Below, in pieces: positions 19,806 through 27,665 of a DNA stretch of 64,000 nucleotides. Source of the DNA: an uncultured Thermoanaerobaculia bacterium (GTDB lineage Bacteria > Acidobacteriota > Thermoanaerobaculia > Multivoradales > Multivoraceae); contig OX638294.1 in NCBI GenBank assembly GCA_951812325.1, positions 3,262,859 to 3,326,858 on the forward strand, in the 5' to 3' direction. The first letter of the stretch is position 1. Every line of letters begins with the position of its first letter. The notes under the pieces are model-generated. The model saw nothing but the letters and a program-made list of their open reading frames with translations, was not told where the DNA came from and ran no database searches. The position numbers and the translations under genes are program-made.

Positions 19806-20954
19806 ATGTGTGGGTGCGCCATCGGGGGCGGTCGCGTGAGCTCCCGTCCGCTGCTGGCGGCGGCTGAGGGGGAGCGGGACCGCAAGGCGGAGCACATCCG
19901 GCTGGCGCTCGACCGGCGGATGCAGGTGGAGCGCAGCTACTTCGACGACTACCGGTTCGAGCATCGTGCGTTGCCGGAGATGGACTTCGGCGATGTGCGG
20001 ATTGGCACGGAGTTTCTCGGGCGCGAGCTGAAGGCGCCGTTGCTCATTTCGTGCATGACCGGGGGCACCGGAATTGCGGAGCAGATCAACCGGCGTCTGG
20101 CGGAGGCGGCCGAGGCCGGGCGGGTCGCCCTGGGCGTGGGGTCGCAGCGCAGGGCGATCGACGATCCGGAGACGGCGGCGACGTTCCGGGTCCGCGAGTT
20201 CGCGCCGAACGTGCCGATCCTGGCCAACCTGGGCGCGGTGCAACTGAACTACGGCTACGGCATCGACGAGTGCCGGGCCGCGGTCGACATGGTCGAGGCG
20301 GACGCCCTCGTGCTGCACCTGAACGCGCTGCAGGAGGCGTTGCAACCGGAGGGGCAGTTGAACTTCCGGGGGCTGCTGCCGAAGATCGCCCGGGTCGTCG
20401 AAGCCCTGGAGGCGCCGGTCATCGTCAAGGAAATCGGTTCCGGCATTTCGGCGGCGGTGGGCCGGGAACTCGCCAACGTCGGCGTGCGGATTCTCGATAC
20501 GGCCGGCGTGGGCGGCACGAGTTGGGCACGGATCGAGGCGGCGCGCGCCGACGAGTTGGCTCTCGGCGAGCGCTTCGCCGACTGGGGGCTGCCGACGCCG
20601 GAGTCGATCCGTCAGTTGGCGGACGTGCCCGGCGTGCAGGTGATCGGCAGCGGCGGCATCCGGTCGGGCATCGACGCGGCGAAGGCGCTGGCGCTCGGGG
20701 CCGACCTCGCCGGCATGGCCTTCCCTTTTCTGGAGGCGGCGAACGCCTCGACCGCGGCCGTCGTGGACCGGGTCGACCGGTTTGCCGACGAGTTGCGGAT
20801 CTGCATGTTCTGCACCGGCGCCGTCGACGTTGCGGCGCTGCGCCGCGCACCGCTGCTCCGAATCATGGAGGGGCTGGAATCCGACCGACATTGGAAGGTC
20901 GACGTTGCGGCGCTGCGCCGCGCACCGCTGCTCCGGGAGACTGGCGATGGCTGA
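19806..20954 (+). CDS. fni: type 2 isopentenyl-diphosphate delta-isomerase (FMN-dependent)
   Basis: A 382-residue type 2 IPP isomerase. Recognisable segments are RKAEHIRLAL, LISCMTGGTGIAEQINRRLA, GVGSQRRAI, ILANLGAVQLNYG, HLNALQEALQPEGQ, VIVKEIGSGIS, DTAGVGGTSWARIE and IGSGGIRSGIDAAKALALGA. It interconverts IPP and DMAPP using reduced FMN. It opens a mevalonate-pathway cluster and overlaps HMG-CoA reductase by 8 bases. A GTG at 19836 is an alternative start that removes a Cys/Gly-rich N-terminus. The last 38 residues contain a duplicated segment (VDVAALRRAPLLR twice), so the C-terminus is about 25 residues longer than expected. Confidence 0.92.
   Translation: MCGCAIGGGRVSSRPLLAAAEGERDRKAEHIRLALDRRMQVERSYFDDYRFEHRALPEMDFGDVRIGTEFLGRELKAPLLISCMTGGTGIAEQINRRLAEAAEAGRVALGVGSQRRAIDDPETAATFRVREFAPNVPILANLGAVQLNYGYGIDECRAAVDMVEADALVLHLNALQEALQPEGQLNFRGLLPKIARVVEALEAPVIVKEIGSGISAAVGRELANVGVRILDTAGVGGTSWARIEAARADELALGERFADWGLPTPESIRQLADVPGVQVIGSGGIRSGIDAAKALALGADLAGMAFPFLEAANASTAAVVDRVDRFADELRICMFCTGAVDVAALRRAPLLRIMEGLESDRHWKVDVAALRRAPLLRETGDG
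20823..20935 (+). repeat. 75-bp-period direct duplication at the end of fni
   Basis: A 38-bp segment at 20823-20860 is repeated exactly at 20898-20935. The spacing of 75 bp keeps the frame and duplicates VDVAALRRAPLLR in the protein. The second copy ends 12 bases before the HMG-CoA reductase start. Confidence 0.85.
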
Positions 20955-22206
20955 TCGGCTGATGCCCGAACTCGAGGCCGCGGCGGCCGAGATGGCGGGC
21001 GCCGAGCGCGGTTTCCACCGCCTGCCGCCGGGGCTTGACGCCGCGGCCGGGGCGGCGGTGCGGCGGCGCGCCCTGGAACTCGCGAGCGGCAGCGGGCCGC
21101 TTGAAGCGATCGGCCGCTACACCCTGGACGACGATCGCGCGTCCAGCCAGCACTGCGAGAACTTCATCGGCGCCGCCCAGGTGCCGATGGGTGTCGCCGG
21201 TCCGCTTCTCGTGCGTGGCAGCGAGATGGACGGCACGGTCAGCGTGCCGATGGCGACCACCGAAGGCGCGCTGCTTGCGAGCGTGAACCGGGGCTGCCGC
21301 GCGATCACGGCCGCCGGGGGAGCCACCGTCTTCGTCGAGGACGTGGGCATGACCCGGGCGCCGGTCTTCCGCACGTCGGGGATCGAGGCGACCAGGCGCC
21401 TGCTCGAGTGGCTGGACGCGAACGCGGAGAAGGTCCGCGCCAAGGCCCGGCAGACCAGCCGCTACCTGGAGCTCCTGGAAGTCCGCCCGTCGGTCGTCGG
21501 CAGCACGGTGTTCCTCCGGTTCCGGTTTGCCACCGGCGATGCGATGGGCATGAACATGGTCACGATCGCCTGTGACCGCGTCGTGTCCGAGTTGATCGAG
21601 CCGGAGACCGGCGTCGAGTGCGTCGCGCTGTCCGGGAACTACTGCGTGGACAAGAAGCCGTCCGCCGTCAACTACCAGCTTGGCCGCGGCAAGCGGATTC
21701 ACGCCGAGGTGGTCCTCGACGAGCTGACCGTGCGCAAGGTGCTGAAGTCGAACGCGGAGGCGCTCCAGGACGTGGCCTATCGCAAGAACCTGCTCGGTTC
21801 GGTGGCGGCGGGCGCGCTGGCGTTCAACGCCCAGTTCGCCAACGTCCTCGCGGCGGTCTTCGTCGCCTGCGGTCAGGACGTCGCCCACGTGGTCGAGGGT
21901 GCGATGGGGGTCGCCTCGTTCGAGGCCCGCAACAACGGTTCGGTCTATGCCTCGGTCTACATGCCGGATTGTCCGCTGGCGGCGATTGGCGGCGGCACGG
22001 GCCTGGACACCCAGCGGGAAGCGCTCGCCGTGATGGGCGTGCGAGCCGATCCGGCCCGGCCCGGCACGGCGGTGCGGCGCCTGGCCGAGATCGTCGGCGC
22101 GGTCGTCCTGGCCGGCGAGCTGTCCCTGACCGCGGCCTTCACCTCGCGCGACCTGGCGCGGGCGCACGAGCGGCTCGCCCGCTCCCGCCCGGCGAACACG
22201 GACTGA
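20947..22206 (+). CDS. hydroxymethylglutaryl-CoA reductase
   Basis: A 419-residue HMG-CoA reductase with class I-type motifs: ENFIGAAQVPMGVAGPL, the catalytic Glu in ATTEGALLAS, DAMGMNMVTIA, the Lys in NYCVDKKPSAVN, the GGGTGLDTQ cofactor/flap region, and the C-terminal catalytic His in LARAHERLAR. It reduces HMG-CoA to mevalonate with NADPH and commits carbon to isoprenoids. Start ATG at 20947, overlapping the fni stop by 8 bases, so translation is probably coupled. A dispersed 55-bp repeat follows the stop. HMG-CoA synthase is not in the window. Confidence 0.95.
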   Translation: MADRLMPELEAAAAEMAGAERGFHRLPPGLDAAAGAAVRRRALELASGSGPLEAIGRYTLDDDRASSQHCENFIGAAQVPMGVAGPLLVRGSEMDGTVSVPMATTEGALLASVNRGCRAITAAGGATVFVEDVGMTRAPVFRTSGIEATRRLLEWLDANAEKVRAKARQTSRYLELLEVRPSVVGSTVFLRFRFATGDAMGMNMVTIACDRVVSELIEPETGVECVALSGNYCVDKKPSAVNYQLGRGKRIHAEVVLDELTVRKVLKSNAEALQDVAYRKNLLGSVAAGALAFNAQFANVLAAVFVACGQDVAHVVEGAMGVASFEARNNGSVYASVYMPDCPLAAIGGGTGLDTQREALAVMGVRADPARPGTAVRRLAEIVGAVVLAGELSLTAAFTSRDLARAHERLARSRPANTD

Positions 22207-22269
22207 TCGGGCCGCGATTCCGAGCCGCGCGATGGCAGCGGCAGCGGCATCGGTCGCACGGATGGCACG

Positions 22270-22325
22270 ATGCTGGGCGGGATGCCATGACCGATCGAAT
22301 GCAGCGCGACTTTGCCACGGGCTTG
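22270..22325 (+). repeat. short dispersed repeat (GTGGCAGAAGT/ACTTTGCCAC type), copy after HMG-CoA reductase
   Basis: This stretch contains CGAATGCAGCGCGACTTTGC and is about 85% the same as the reverse complement of 51001-51060 and of 55363-55424. Shorter matches lie at 51318-51345 (same orientation) and 58800-58832 (opposite). It is non-coding and mostly located just after or before genes. Confidence 0.6.
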
Positions 22326-22330
22326 TCTGT

Positions 22331-23071
22331 TCAGCCGTTATCCCGCCAACAACGCAGCATGTCGTTGAGGTGCCCTTGGCAGTGCGGATTCACTCGGGGG
22401 TCGGTACTTTCGCCCCAACAGGCGTCAAACCAGCGGTGCTGGTGCTCGCTGCAGTTTGCACGATGTGCATTCTTGACGCAAAGGTCTCTGAGCATCTGGG
22501 CGGCCGTGTTTACCGAGCTTAAGTGGTCTCGCATTAGCTGCGAGTTCGGCGGGCTTTCGCGGCAGTCTCTGTTTGTCCAGCTCTCGCCGTCTCCGTCTTC
22601 GTGTGCGGCGGAGATTCCCGTGGGTTCGTCTGCCGGTGGGGGTTGAAGGCGGTCAAGTGCGCGCTTGAAAGCGTCCCGCTCGTGTCGCCGCATGGCTCGT
22701 AGCGCTTCGTAGGTGTAGAGGGTCCGCGTGTCGTCCCCGGTGGCAACGAAGGATTCAAGCTCGGCGCGAACAGTGGCCAGAACGGGAGGGTCGCTTAGAA
22801 TTGCATCAACTGCCTTCTTGTCTCTGTGGCCGTAGAGGATTCCTTCGTGGAATTGCAGTAGCTGATGCGCGGTCATCCGGTCGAGTTCGTCGAAGATCTG
22901 GTGTCGGGCCTTGATGGGGTCAAGAATCTCCGGTAGCGCCGGGGGCCCAACGGGATTCTTGAGCATCGGCCTGTTCGGCGGCAGTTCGTCTATGGGCTGT
23001 GCCGGCTGTGCCATACCGGAAGCTGCGGCGAACACAAGGCAGAACAGTACGAGGGCTGCGCCCGGTCTCAC
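22331..23071 (-). CDS. exported hypothetical protein
   Basis: A 246-residue protein with a clear signal peptide (MRPGAALVLFCLVFAAASG, cleavage near AQPAQ). The middle is helical and charged, and the C-terminus has several cysteines (DLCVKNAHRANCSEH, FDACWGE, HCQGHLNDMLRCW), suggesting disulfides or a metal site outside the cytoplasm. I do not recognise the family. It overlaps the preceding minus-strand gene by 4 bases, so both are probably made together. This two-gene block separates HMG-CoA reductase from the rest of the mevalonate genes and looks like an insertion. Confidence 0.7.
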   Translation of the reverse strand: MRPGAALVLFCLVFAAASGMAQPAQPIDELPPNRPMLKNPVGPPALPEILDPIKARHQIFDELDRMTAHQLLQFHEGILYGHRDKKAVDAILSDPPVLATVRAELESFVATGDDTRTLYTYEALRAMRRHERDAFKRALDRLQPPPADEPTGISAAHEDGDGESWTNRDCRESPPNSQLMRDHLSSVNTAAQMLRDLCVKNAHRANCSEHQHRWFDACWGESTDPRVNPHCQGHLNDMLRCWRDNG

Positions 23072-23328
23072 GGCAGCAGCCTCGGCAGCGCGACCACTGC
23101 GCCGACGATCACGCCGGTCTGAATCAGCATGGCGCGGTAGAGGCGCCGCTCGATGTCGGCCAGGGCGGCGCTTAGCGTCAGGTCCAGGTGCTTGCGGGTG
23201 ACCAGCTCCTGGGTCGCCTCGCTTACCGCGTCGTCGATAGCACGGGCGGTGGCGTCGGCCTGCCGGTCCGGCACGCCGGCCTCGGTCAGCGTCCGGGCCG
23301 TGCGCAGCGTGTCGGTAGCGCCGCTCAC
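23068..23328 (-). CDS. DUF1640-like coiled-coil protein with C-terminal TM
   Basis: An 86-residue protein. It is helical and charged from 5 to 60 (RQADATARAIDDAVSEATQE, VTRKHLDLTLSAALADIERR) and ends in a hydrophobic segment (AMLIQTGVIVGAVVALPRLL). This is the layout of DUF1640/CCDC90-type bacterial proteins. The C-terminus closely matches the small protein at 427-636. Function unknown. It is upstream of and overlaps the exported hypothetical gene. Confidence 0.65.
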   Translation of the reverse strand: MSGATDTLRTARTLTEAGVPDRQADATARAIDDAVSEATQELVTRKHLDLTLSAALADIERRLYRAMLIQTGVIVGAVVALPRLLP

Positions 23329-23376
23329 GCCAGGGCCTCGCGCAGGGCTTCGGTCGTGCTCATGCCGGCATCGTAG

Positions 23377-23550
23377 CGCAGACTCTCACGCTTCGCCCTC
23401 CAGGGGCGGCAGGTCGAAGAGCGCCCGCTCCTGGTCTCTGGTGAGGAACTCGTCGAGCGGACCGCCTCCCTGATCGCCCTACAGAAGATCGCCGCGCCGC
23501 ACCTCGAAGCCATCGTGGCCCGGGAGCGGGGTACCTCCAAAGCCGCATAG
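23377..23550 (+). pseudogene. short coding remnant, unknown
   Basis: A 57-codon open stretch on the plus strand with protein-like composition (FALQGRQVEERPLLVSGEEL, then ERTASLIALQKIAAPHLEAI) ending at a TAG. It is preceded directly by an in-frame stop and has no good start, so it is probably the 3' end of a lost gene. It lies opposite a minus-strand open frame that looks like a shadow. Confidence 0.3.
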
Positions 23551-23660
23551 GGGCTTAAGGGGGCATAGGCTATGGAGACTCTATCGACGCTCTGTTGAGC
23601 TCACGGAGAATCGCCTTGTCAGTGCTCACTCCACTCCGCTCGCTCCGGTTGGGTGTCGGT

Positions 23661-23811
23661 CAGGACCATTCCAAAGTCCAGCGCTCCACGCTGGGCGCGG
23701 GCGGGAGGCCTTCATTCTCGAGGGTCGAGAGCGGTGCCGGTGCGGAGACGCCGATTCCGGAGTGGTGTCCTCACAGCGGTCACCGGAGTTCCCGATTTTG
23801 CAAAGGCCCTG
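23661..23811. repeat. dispersed repeat with inverted ends, copy 2 (151 bp)
   Basis: Same first 19 bases as copy 1 (CAGGACCATTCCAAAGTCC) and the same kind of end (GATTTTGCAAAGGCCCTG). The middle is diverged but alignable without large gaps. It sits upstream of the mevalonate kinase gene, just as copy 1 sits upstream of fni. Confidence 0.7.
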
Positions 23812-23942
23812 TGGGTGTCGGTTGATGTCGGGTCGTCGGGCGTCGCTCTGAGGCCGCTGGGACCTCTCCCCATGGGACCCGGACGGGCTGGACGGCGGTG
23901 CGCTCACGGGCTGAGCTGCGCCGGGGCGGAGGGGTGCTTGCC

Positions 23943-25235
23943 GTGACCGGGGGAACGGAGGCCGTGGTGCGGCTGAGCGTGCCCGGGAAGGTGATCCTGA
24001 TGGGTGAACACGCGGCCGTGTATGGCCGGCCGGCGGTGGTGGCGGCTCTCGGCCTGCGGCTGAGGGTGGAGGCGGGTCTGGCTTCGACGGCCGGCGCCGG
24101 CGGTCATGGGGTTCGCGTCGATCTTTCCGACATTGCGGTCGAGGAGCGGCACTCCTGGCCGGCGCTGGCGGACTTCGCCGGGCAGGCACGGCGGCGCTGG
24201 CTTGCCTTCCGGGCGGGCGAGGCGTCGTTTCGGGTCGACCGGGATCGCGGCGCTCTGGTTCGCGTCGCGGTCGGCGAGGCGCTGGCGTCCCTGGGGGCGT
24301 CGGCGTCGGCCCGGTTGCGGGAGCATTCGCTTGACCTGCGGGTGCAGTCGGCGATTCCGGTCGGCGCCGGACTGGGTAGCTCGGCGGCGGCGGCGGTGGG
24401 GGTGGTTGCGGCTGTGCGGGCGTTGGCGGGCGGCCTGGGTCGGGTGGCGCCGAAGGCCGGGCGCGGGGGCGGGAAGAGCCGCGCTGCAGCCGGCGGTGCG
24501 TTGCCGGCCGGCCCGGAAACTCGACACGCCGTCGCCCGGGCCGGGGTCGAGGGCGCCGAAGTTGCAGCCGGCGGGGCGTTGCCGGCCGGCCCAGGAAACC
24601 GACGCGCCGGCGCCCGGGCCGGGGTCGAGGGCGCCGAACTCCGGGCAATCGAGGCGGCGGCGCTCGAGGTCGAGCGGCGGCAGCACGGGTTGCCGTCGGG
24701 GATCGACAGCGGCACGGTGCTGCGCGGCGGCGTTCTCTTCGTGCGGCCAGCGGGGAAGGCGTTGCGCTTCGAGGACCTGCCGCGGCGGGAGTGGCTGCGC
24801 AGTGGCCTCCTGGTGGCCGACAGCGGGACGCCCGGCCAGACCACCGGCGCCGTGGTGACGACCGTTCGCCGGCGCTACGAACAGGATCCCGAAGGCCTGG
24901 CGGAGATACTCGACCGCCTCGGTGGGGCGGCGGCGGCCTTTCGCGAGGCCCTGGTCGAGGACCGCGAACCCCGGGCGGCGGCGGCGGTCGCGGCAGGGCA
25001 CCGCGGCCTGGTCGAGCTCGGCGTCGTGCCGCCGGCAATCGCGGCTCGGATCTCCCGCGTGGAGTCGGCCGGCGGCGCCGCCAAGATCTCGGGCGCCGGC
25101 GCGCTCGAGGGCGAGTCGGCGGGCGCGCTCATCTGCATGCCCGGCGGCCGCGGCGCCGGGGCCGTCGAGGGCCTGTCGGACCTCGCGCCGGTCGATGCGC
25201 CCATCGGCGCGGACGGCCTGCGGTTCGAGGACTGA
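23943..25235 (+). CDS. mevalonate kinase (GHMP family)
   Basis: A 430-residue GHMP kinase. Motif 1 is VPGKVILMGEHAAVYGRPA, motif 2 (ATP loop) is IPVGAGLGSSAAAAVGVVA, the substrate/catalytic segment is GLPSGIDSGTVLRGG, the motif ADSGTPGQTTGAVV follows, and motif 3 is GGAAKISGAGALEGESAGAL. It phosphorylates mevalonate with ATP. Start at the GTG 23943, preceded by GGAGGGG; two in-frame codons upstream are alternatives. Residues about 180-232 are a non-homologous insertion made of two 26-residue repeats (see 24484), which makes the protein clearly longer than the usual 300-330 residues. The rest of the fold looks complete. Confidence 0.88.
   Translation: MTGGTEAVVRLSVPGKVILMGEHAAVYGRPAVVAALGLRLRVEAGLASTAGAGGHGVRVDLSDIAVEERHSWPALADFAGQARRRWLAFRAGEASFRVDRDRGALVRVAVGEALASLGASASARLREHSLDLRVQSAIPVGAGLGSSAAAAVGVVAAVRALAGGLGRVAPKAGRGGGKSRAAAGGALPAGPETRHAVARAGVEGAEVAAGGALPAGPGNRRAGARAGVEGAELRAIEAAALEVERRQHGLPSGIDSGTVLRGGVLFVRPAGKALRFEDLPRREWLRSGLLVADSGTPGQTTGAVVTTVRRRYEQDPEGLAEILDRLGGAAAAFREALVEDREPRAAAAVAAGHRGLVELGVVPPAIAARISRVESAGGAAKISGAGALEGESAGALICMPGGRGAGAVEGLSDLAPVDAPIGADGLRFED
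24484..24637 (+). repeat. in-frame 78-bp tandem repeat inside mevalonate kinase
   Basis: Two units of 78 bp (24484-24561 and 24562-24637, the latter matching through GGGCGCCGAA) encode two copies of a 26-residue Ala/Gly/Arg-rich block (AAGGALPAGP...ARAGVEGAE). They lie between the ATP loop and the next core helix. The insertion keeps the frame. Confidence 0.85.
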
Positions 25236-25240
25236 TCGGG

Positions 25241-25492
25241 GGCGGCTACAGGCTCGGCGGCGCGTCATGGATTCGACGAGGGCGCTTCTGGTCGTGGCTG
25301 TGCCGGCGCCGAGGCGGGCTGCAGGCTCGGCGCCGCGTCATGGATTCGACGAGGGCGCTCCCGGCGGTGGCTGCGCCGGCGCCGAGGCGGCTGCAAGGCT
25401 CGGCGGCGCGTCATGGATTCCCCGAGGGCGCTCCTGGTGGTGGCTACGCCGGCGCCGAGGCGGCTGTAGGCTCGGCGGTGCGTCATGGATTC
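25241..25492 (+). repeat. 73-bp tandem repeat array in front of the decarboxylase gene
   Basis: Units repeat with spacings of 73, 73 and 72 bp. Each contains GCGTCATGGATTC, so the start codon context of the downstream gene occurs at 25267, 25340, 25413 and finally 25485 (the real start). Because 73 is not a multiple of 3, the upstream ATGs open three different short frames. The array occupies nearly the whole gap after mevalonate kinase. Confidence 0.9.
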
Positions 25493-26588
25493 CACCCTCG
25501 AACCGGTGCGCGAACCGGGTCCGGTGACCGCGGAGGCGCCGTCGAACATCGCCTTGATCAAGTACTGGGGCGCCCGCGATCTCGACGGCGGCGGCGAGGG
25601 TCCCGTGCCCTTCAATCGGTCGCTGTCGATGACCCTCGACGCCTGCCGTTCCGTCTGTTCGGCGTCGCCCCTGGGGAAGGGCAGCGAGGACGAAGTCCGG
25701 TGGCTCGATGCGCCCGGCGGTGAGCGCCCGGCCGACCACGCGGCCAACCCCAGGATCGGCCCGCCCTGGCTGAATCCGGCGCCGCCGCCACCGGCCTTTG
25801 TCGAGCGCACGAAGCGGCACCTCGACCGGCTGCGGGAATGGTCGCAGGGGACGGCCGCGCCGTACGAAGGCGGATTCCGCATCGCGACGTACAACACCTT
25901 CCCGACGGCTGCGGGCATCGCGTCGTCGGCCTCGGGTTTCACCGCCCTGACGCTTGCCGTCGCCGGTTCCATCGGCTTCGACCTGGCGCCGCGAACGCTG
26001 TCGGAGTTGTCGCGGAGCAGCGGTTCAGGTTCCGCCGCACGGTCCGCGTGGGGCGGCTACGTCGAGTGGCCGGATGCGGACAGCAACGCCGGGGTGCAGA
26101 TTCTGGACGAGGGGGCCTGGCAGCTTTGCGATCTGGTCGCCGTCGTCGAAACGGGAGCGAAGAAGGTCTCGTCGCGGGACGGCCACCGGCGGGCCGTGAC
26201 CAGTCCGTACTTTGCGCCGCGCCTGGCCGGGCTCGACGGCAGGCTTGAGCGGGTCCGCGCCGCTCTACGTGGCCGCGACTTCGAAGCGCTCGGCGACGCA
26301 GTCGAGGAGGAGGGGATCGACCTGCACCTCATCGCGATGTCCTCGCGGCCGCCGGTCTGGTACTGGTCTCCGGGGACGATCGAGGTGCTGGCGGCGGTCC
26401 GACGTCTGCGGGCCGACGGCGTGGCTGCGTATGCCACGATGGACGCCGGCGCCAACGTCCACGTGATCTGCCAGCCGGCCGATGCACCGCAGGTGGCGGA
26501 CCGGCTCGAGGCGCTCCGCAGCGTCGAGCACGTCCTGCGCGACCGCACCGGGGGCCCGCCGGCGTGGCGTAGCGGCGCGGAGCTCTGA
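25485..26588 (+). CDS. mevalonate (di)phosphate decarboxylase family protein
   Basis: A 367-residue GHMP-fold decarboxylase: SNIALIKYWGARD, FNRSLSMTLDA, the ATP loop FPTAAGIASSASGFTALT, the Arg segment SGSGSAARSAWGGYVEW, and the catalytic Asp in ATMDAGANVHVI. The Lys, Arg and Asp of the active site are present, but the second Lys of the usual KYWGK motif is Ala here. With isopentenyl phosphate kinase directly downstream and no phosphomevalonate kinase visible, it may act on mevalonate 5-phosphate to give isopentenyl phosphate (as in the Haloferax/Roseiflexus-type route) rather than on the diphosphate. That choice is inferred from context. The start at 25485 is the last of four duplicated ATGGATTC contexts. 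Confidence 0.85.
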   Translation: MDSTLEPVREPGPVTAEAPSNIALIKYWGARDLDGGGEGPVPFNRSLSMTLDACRSVCSASPLGKGSEDEVRWLDAPGGERPADHAANPRIGPPWLNPAPPPPAFVERTKRHLDRLREWSQGTAAPYEGGFRIATYNTFPTAAGIASSASGFTALTLAVAGSIGFDLAPRTLSELSRSSGSGSAARSAWGGYVEWPDADSNAGVQILDEGAWQLCDLVAVVETGAKKVSSRDGHRRAVTSPYFAPRLAGLDGRLERVRAALRGRDFEALGDAVEEEGIDLHLIAMSSRPPVWYWSPGTIEVLAAVRRLRADGVAAYATMDAGANVHVICQPADAPQVADRLEALRSVEHVLRDRTGGPPAWRSGAEL

Positions 26589-26590
26589 GC

Positions 26591-27550
26591 GTGGCGGTGG
26601 GATCGAGGGACGCCGGGACCGATGAGCGCGACCGGTCGAGCGTGACCCGCGAAAGCCGCGACCGGGTCCGTTCCGCGATCGGTAACGCCGGGACCGATGA
26701 GCGCGACCGGTTGAGCCTGACCCTGGTCAAGCTCGGCGGCAGCCTGATCACCGACAAGACGAAACCGCGCACGGTCGAGAAGGAGCGCCTCGGCCGCCTG
26801 GCGGCCGAGATCGCGGCCGGTTGGTCGGGCGGCGGCCTGCTCGTTGGCCACGGCAGCGGCTCCTTCGGTCACCCGGAGGCGAAAGCGGCCGGCCTCGTGG
26901 GAGGCGCCGGCGGTCGCCGGCTCGACTCGCCGGCGGATCGGATGGGCATCGCGCGCACGCAGGCCGCGGCGCAGGCTCTTCACCGCTTGATCGTCTCCAG
27001 TCTGGTCGATGCGGGCGTGCCGGCGTACTCGCAACCGCCGTCCGGGTTCCTGGTCACCGACGACGGGAAACCCCACGGACCGCCTCCCGAACCCCTTGCC
27101 GAGGCGCTGCGGCTGGGCATGGCGCCGGTGACGATGGGCGATGTGGCGATGGATCGCTGCCGCGGCGCGGCGATCGTCTCGACGGAGACGGTGTTCGAGT
27201 TCCTGGCGGGTGCTCTGCCGACCCTTGGGATCACGGTGCGGCGAGCGGTGTGGCTGGGCGTTGTGCCCGGCGTTCTCGATGGCGAGGGCCGGCTGATTCC
27301 GCGCATCGATGCGTCGAACATCGAGGCGGCTCTGGCGGCCGCCGGCGGTTCGGCGGCGGTCGACGTGACCGGCGGCATGGAGCATCGCCTGGTCACCGCA
27401 TGGCGTCTGGCCGGGGCCGGCGTCGAGTCGTTGATCATCGACGGTCGCGAACCGGGCCTGCTGGAATCCGTGCTGCGGCGCCCGGCGCTGGCAGCGGCAG
27501 GCGCCGGTACACTTGTGAGTTCAGGCGAGCAACCTCGAACGCATCGTTGA
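26591..27550 (+). CDS. isopentenyl phosphate kinase
   Basis: A 319-residue amino-acid-kinase-fold protein. The core starts LTLVKLGGSLITDK and continues with LLVGHGSGSFGHPEA (the IPK His in GSGSFGH), GDVAMDRCRGAAIVSTE and DVTGGMEHRL. It phosphorylates isopentenyl phosphate to IPP. The GTG at 26591 lies directly after the decarboxylase stop, but the first 40 residues are a 75-bp duplication product without homology to the family; a TTG at 26711 would give a normal N-terminus. IPK is common in archaea and rare in bacteria, where it marks the alternative mevalonate route. The 3' end also carries a 77-bp-period duplication. Confidence 0.87.
   Translation: MAVGSRDAGTDERDRSSVTRESRDRVRSAIGNAGTDERDRLSLTLVKLGGSLITDKTKPRTVEKERLGRLAAEIAAGWSGGGLLVGHGSGSFGHPEAKAAGLVGGAGGRRLDSPADRMGIARTQAAAQALHRLIVSSLVDAGVPAYSQPPSGFLVTDDGKPHGPPPEPLAEALRLGMAPVTMGDVAMDRCRGAAIVSTETVFEFLAGALPTLGITVRRAVWLGVVPGVLDGEGRLIPRIDASNIEAALAAAGGSAAVDVTGGMEHRLVTAWRLAGAGVESLIIDGREPGLLESVLRRPALAAAGAGTLVSSGEQPRTHR
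26611..26725 (+). repeat. 75-bp-period direct duplication at the start of IPK
   Basis: A segment of about 38 bases beginning CGCCGGGACCGATGAGCGCG at 26611 recurs at 26686 with two mismatches near its end. It duplicates AGTDERDR in frame and creates the N-terminal extension. Confidence 0.85.
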
Positions 27551-27610
27551 ACTGGTCGCCGCCGGTATCCGGGGAAGGTGTCGGTACGCTTGTGAGTTCA
27601 GGCGAGCAAC
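27505..27610 (+). repeat. 77-bp-period direct duplication at the end of IPK
   Basis: A 29-base segment (CGGTACACTTGTGAGTTCAG and the next 9 bases) at 27505 is repeated at 27582 with one mismatch. The second copy lies after the IPK stop at 27550, in the gap before the DtxR gene. Confidence 0.85.
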
Positions 27611-27665
27611 TCTTGGAGATCGCCTACGCAGGCAGACGCGGCCGCCACCTCGGGCGGCCTTCGAA

